A stretch of DNA of 64,000 nucleotides from Micavibrio_B sp964399985 (GTDB taxonomy: Bacteria; Pseudomonadota; Alphaproteobacteria; Micavibrionales; Micavibrionaceae): contig CAYNRY010000001.1 of assembly GCA_964399985.1 (NCBI GenBank), positions 558,001 to 622,000 on the forward strand. The letters run 5' to 3'. Of this stretch, positions 61,707-64,000 are shown one piece after another. A program made the position numbers and the translations under genes. The notes beneath the pieces were generated by a model. That model saw only the letters and a list, made by a program, of their open reading frames with translations, did not search any database and had not been told where the DNA came from. How positions within the stretch are numbered: position 1 is the first letter of the stretch; every line of letters begins with the position of its first letter.

Positions 61707-62330
61707 ATGAAAAATCTTCTTACTGTTCTTTTCAGTGAAAGAACCCGCCAACCAACGACTGAGGAAATTCAGAAAAGGGAAGAGACGTTACGAGCTACCG
61801 AAGACATGCTTTGGGGTTCTCAAGGCGCTGTACATCATATTGGAGTTACAGAAGACGGGCGAATAACATCGCGTGCAGCGAGTCAGTTAGAAAAATTGAC
61901 GAGTGAGTTTGAAAACACAAAAAGATATGTCGGTCAGCCCAGCCTTACTGCGCTTTCCCTCTATGACGATGGCTCTGTCGTTTCATTGAGCGATAATGAA
62001 GCTTTAGCTTTTAGGCAAAAAATAAAATTGCAGCCTAATTTTCTTGTTTTTCCTGGCGTGGATAGTGTGAGTGAAATTGATGTTGGCACGCGTGCAATTA
62101 ACAATGACATGGTGAAGGCCTATGGCTTCCAAGGTAATTCAACTTATGTCTTTGCCAAGCATGCTTTCGGCTCACGCAATGAAAGCTTAATTACAGTTTT
62201 GCCGTATTCTGAAGAAAGATTTCAACAAATTATTAGAGCTATGGATTTTGTATTTGATGAAGAAAAGCATGGCACGAACTTTGTAACGAATGTCCGGCCC
62301 AATAGTCAGATTCCAAAGCCATTTAATTAG
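61707..62330 (+). CDS. Hypothetical protein inserted between prfA and prmC
   Basis: A 207-residue soluble protein with no signal peptide, no membrane segment and no motif I recognise. It is rich in charged residues near the start (SERTRQPTTEEIQKREETL). Base composition is more A/T-rich than prfA or prmC. It has its own promoter and splits the usual prfA-prmC pair, which suggests an acquired gene. Function is unknown. Confidence 0.65.
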   Translation: MKNLLTVLFSERTRQPTTEEIQKREETLRATEDMLWGSQGAVHHIGVTEDGRITSRAASQLEKLTSEFENTKRYVGQPSLTALSLYDDGSVVSLSDNEALAFRQKIKLQPNFLVFPGVDSVSEIDVGTRAINNDMVKAYGFQGNSTYVFAKHAFGSRNESLITVLPYSEERFQQIIRAMDFVFDEEKHGTNFVTNVRPNSQIPKPFN

Positions 62331-62397
62331 CCGAACAAGTTTAGATACAAGCGCGCTGTGCCCGCTGTTTCTCCGCCGTAGCTTTTAGCAAAGGAGG

Positions 62398-63246
62398 ATG
62401 ATAAAAAAATCTATGATTTACCACATTCTAAAAAATCAACTCAAATCCGCAGGCATCGAACTTCCCGAACTAGAAGCGCGTATCCTGCTGCGTGAATTTG
62501 CAAACGTCACCGACACCGATATTTTAATCGGCAATATTCCCGAATTCGATCAAGCTAAACTAAACGAAGCTATCGCTCGCCGCATTGCGGGCGAACCGAT
62601 GGGGCGCGTTTTGGGTTATCGCGAATTCTGGGGGCGAAAATTTTATTTGTCACCCGCGACGCTCGAGCCGAGGCCCGATACCGAGACTCTCATCGAAGCG
62701 GTGCTTAAAGAAGATAAAAAACCGAAAACGATTCTCGATCTCGGCACGGGCACCGGCTGTATCTTGCTAACACTTCTTCACGAAATTCCGGGTGCGACCG
62801 GAATCGGAGTCGATCTCTCTCTTGAAGCCTGCGAAACCGCAAATAAAAACGCAAAAGCGCAAGGTGTGGACGAGCGCGTGTCGTTTATACAAAGCGACTG
62901 GCTGGAGAATGTCGAAGGCAAATTCGATTTGATCGTGTCGAATCCGCCTTACATTACAAGCGAAGATGTAGAGAATCTTGAGTCGAATGTGAAAGATTTC
63001 GATCCGCGCCTTGCTTTGGACGGCGGAAAAGACGGTCTGGACCCTTACAGGAATCTGTTAGGGACTCTAAAGAATGTTCTTGCTGAGGGGGGCGTGATTT
63101 TCTTTGAGCTTGGTAAAGGGCAGGTACCCGACATAGAAGAAATCGCTGCGGCACATGGTGCGACTCTGCACGCGGTGTATAGCGATCTTGGCGGGGTCGA
63201 ACGGGTGGTCAAAATCTCATTTGGGGATAAATTAGAAAAGCCTTGA
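62398..63246 (+). CDS. prmC: Peptide chain release factor N5-glutamine methyltransferase
   Basis: A 282-residue HemK/PrmC. The helical N-terminal domain holds LEARILLREFANV, then ILDLGTGTGCILLTLLHEIPG is motif I and the catalytic NPPY lies in DLIVSNPPYITSEDV. It methylates the GGQ glutamine of release factors. AAGGAGG directly abuts the ATG at 62398 and lies 15 bases before the ATG at 62413; neither spacing is ideal, so the start is uncertain by five codons. Confidence 0.93.
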   Translation: MIKKSMIYHILKNQLKSAGIELPELEARILLREFANVTDTDILIGNIPEFDQAKLNEAIARRIAGEPMGRVLGYREFWGRKFYLSPATLEPRPDTETLIEAVLKEDKKPKTILDLGTGTGCILLTLLHEIPGATGIGVDLSLEACETANKNAKAQGVDERVSFIQSDWLENVEGKFDLIVSNPPYITSEDVENLESNVKDFDPRLALDGGKDGLDPYRNLLGTLKNVLAEGGVIFFELGKGQVPDIEEIAAAHGATLHAVYSDLGGVERVVKISFGDKLEKP

Positions 63247-63260
63247 CGGGTGTATTGCGT

Positions 63261-63280
63261 TTGGCCGGACGGTCGGCCAA
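63261..63280. repeat. Small hairpin downstream of prmC
   Basis: TTGGCCG-GACGGT-CGGCCAA is a 7-bp perfect stem 15 bp after the prmC stop. It lacks a T run, so termination by it is uncertain. Confidence 0.45.
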
Positions 63281-63385
63281 TGTCGCATCAGGCTGTTGTT
63301 AACCAGTTCAACACAAGATGTTGCGGTGCAGTCAGGTTCAAAAAGCTACAGGCGGTAGTCCTTGCGATTCAAAGGACTTTGCAAC

Positions 63386-63415
63386 TTATCCACATCTCGG
63401 GTAAGCTGTGGGTAT
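63386..63415. promoter_or_regulatory. Inverted pair of DnaA-box-like sites
   Basis: TTATCCACA at 63386-63394 is a perfect match to the DnaA-box consensus, and TGTGGGTAT at 63407-63415 is a 7-of-9 match in the opposite orientation. They lie in the 210-bp gap before the DUF4167 gene. A regulatory rather than origin role is more likely, since no AT-rich unwinding element or further boxes are seen. Confidence 0.35.
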
Positions 63416-63456
63416 GTTTGACCGAATCAAAGGAAAGACAGGTATAGGAGAAGCAC

Positions 63457-63903
63457 ATGAGACATAACACACAGGCCCGCCGTATGCGGGGCGGACGTAA
63501 TAACAACAACCATAATCACGGACAAAACGGCCAGCGCCGTGGTTTCCAGAATAAAAATCGCGTATTCGACAGCAACGGTCCGGATGTCCGTATTCGCGGC
63601 ACGGCGTTCCAGATCGTCGAGAAATACGCAACTCTTGCCAAGGACGCGCATGCGACCGGCGACTGGGTTCTGGCAGAAAGCTATCTGCAACATGCAGAGC
63701 ACTACCAGCGCATGATCTCCGAATGGGGCATCGATGAAGCGCAAGAACAACAAAGCAATAACGCCGATGAAGACACATCTGGTTTTGACCGTTTCGCGGT
63801 TGTCCCGGGTGCTGGTCCACAACCTGCCATGAAACAGCAGGAAGACCTCGGCTTGCCATCGAGCATTCTTGGTGCGCCAAGAACCGAACTGGCTGACGCG
63901 TAA
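63457..63903 (+). CDS. DUF4167 domain protein
   Basis: A 148-residue protein. The basic, Asn/Arg/Gly-rich start (RRMRGGRNNNNHNHGQNGQRR) looks disordered and nucleic-acid-binding. It is followed by the conserved helical IRGTAFQIVEKYATLAKDAHATGDWVLAESYLQHAEHY that defines DUF4167, an alphaproteobacterial family of unknown function. AGGAG precedes the ATG, and a strong terminator follows. Confidence 0.88.
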   Translation: MRHNTQARRMRGGRNNNNHNHGQNGQRRGFQNKNRVFDSNGPDVRIRGTAFQIVEKYATLAKDAHATGDWVLAESYLQHAEHYQRMISEWGIDEAQEQQSNNADEDTSGFDRFAVVPGAGPQPAMKQQEDLGLPSSILGAPRTELADA

Positions 63904-63930
63904 TCGCTACAAATTTGAAATTCTAGGAAG

Positions 63931-63955
63931 CGGGCCCGAAAGGGTCCGTTTTTTT
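63931..63955 (+). terminator. Rho-independent terminator of the DUF4167 gene
   Basis: CGGGCCC-GAAA-GGGTCCG (one G-T pair, GNRA loop) is followed by seven T residues, 28 bp after the stop codon. Confidence 0.9.
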
Positions 63956-64000
63956 ATGCGTGCGTCTACGGGGTGCGGGGATGATGCCCTGTTCTTCTGG

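Noticed and set aside
63250..63447. 65-codon frame between prmC and the DUF4167 gene
   Set aside because: No ribosome-binding site or family features, and it spans a hairpin and the DnaA-like boxes.

Overview
The window comes from an alphaproteobacterial chromosome of moderate GC. The evidence is a set of lineage-restricted genes: a DUF4167 protein, the TIGR02302/DUF4175 protein, a DUF2125 protein, a MJ0042 zinc-ribbon/DUF3426 protein divergent from ftsEX, a HIG1 protein beside etfAB, and the lptM-lysA and rodZ-ispG pairs. The content would suit a Rhodospirillales or Micavibrio-like lineage, but I cannot place it by sequence search. There is no rRNA, no CRISPR array, no prophage and no insertion sequence. 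One tRNA-Ser(CGA) is present.

Layout. (1) 1-11.2 kb is a surface-secretion locus. It holds two different type I secretion ABC proteins translated as a coupled pair, a 2058-residue protein of about 17 tandem beta-sandwich-like repeats, and a divergent receiver-HATPase regulator. (2) 11.2-15.8 kb has two divergent HI0933-type flavoproteins, a small lipoprotein, a methyltransferase, slyX and a cold-shock gene with a long leader. (3) 16-23.7 kb is a glycan region: an HMW1C/ApNGT-like cytoplasmic N-glycosyltransferase facing a six-gene operon (DegT aminotransferase, rmlA, wbqC, two paralogous beta-propeller proteins, GNAT), closed by a convergent methyltransferase. (4) 23.8-38.3 kb is housekeeping: tRNA-Ser, coaBC-dut-mutS, ubiE, murJ-trpS, secA and a parvulin. 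(5) 38.3-50.5 kb has mutT, chorismate mutase-hisC, envelope genes (DUF2125, plsC, ydcF), ftsEX, TIGR02302, lysA-lptM and tlpA. (6) 50.5-64 kb has a pentapeptide protein, an araC/SDR pair, etfBA, HIG1, ubiG, lysC, rodZ-ispG, a DMT transporter, prfA, prmC and DUF4167.

How the genes may work together. The strongest candidate for something undescribed is the left end. The two ABC subunits carry complementary degeneracy in their nucleotide-binding motifs, as expected for an asymmetric heterodimeric exporter, whereas characterised type I secretion ATPases are, as far as I know, homodimers. The giant neighbouring protein has no Sec signal and no RTX nonapeptides, so it is the obvious cargo. Its repeats are dense in N-X-S/T sequons, and an HMW1C-type N-glycosyltransferase lies about 6 kb away. 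A cytoplasmically N-glycosylated, type I-secreted adhesin is therefore a testable hypothesis.

Limits. The first gene is cut by the window edge, and no membrane-fusion or outer-membrane partner is visible. All family assignments come from reading motifs by eye.
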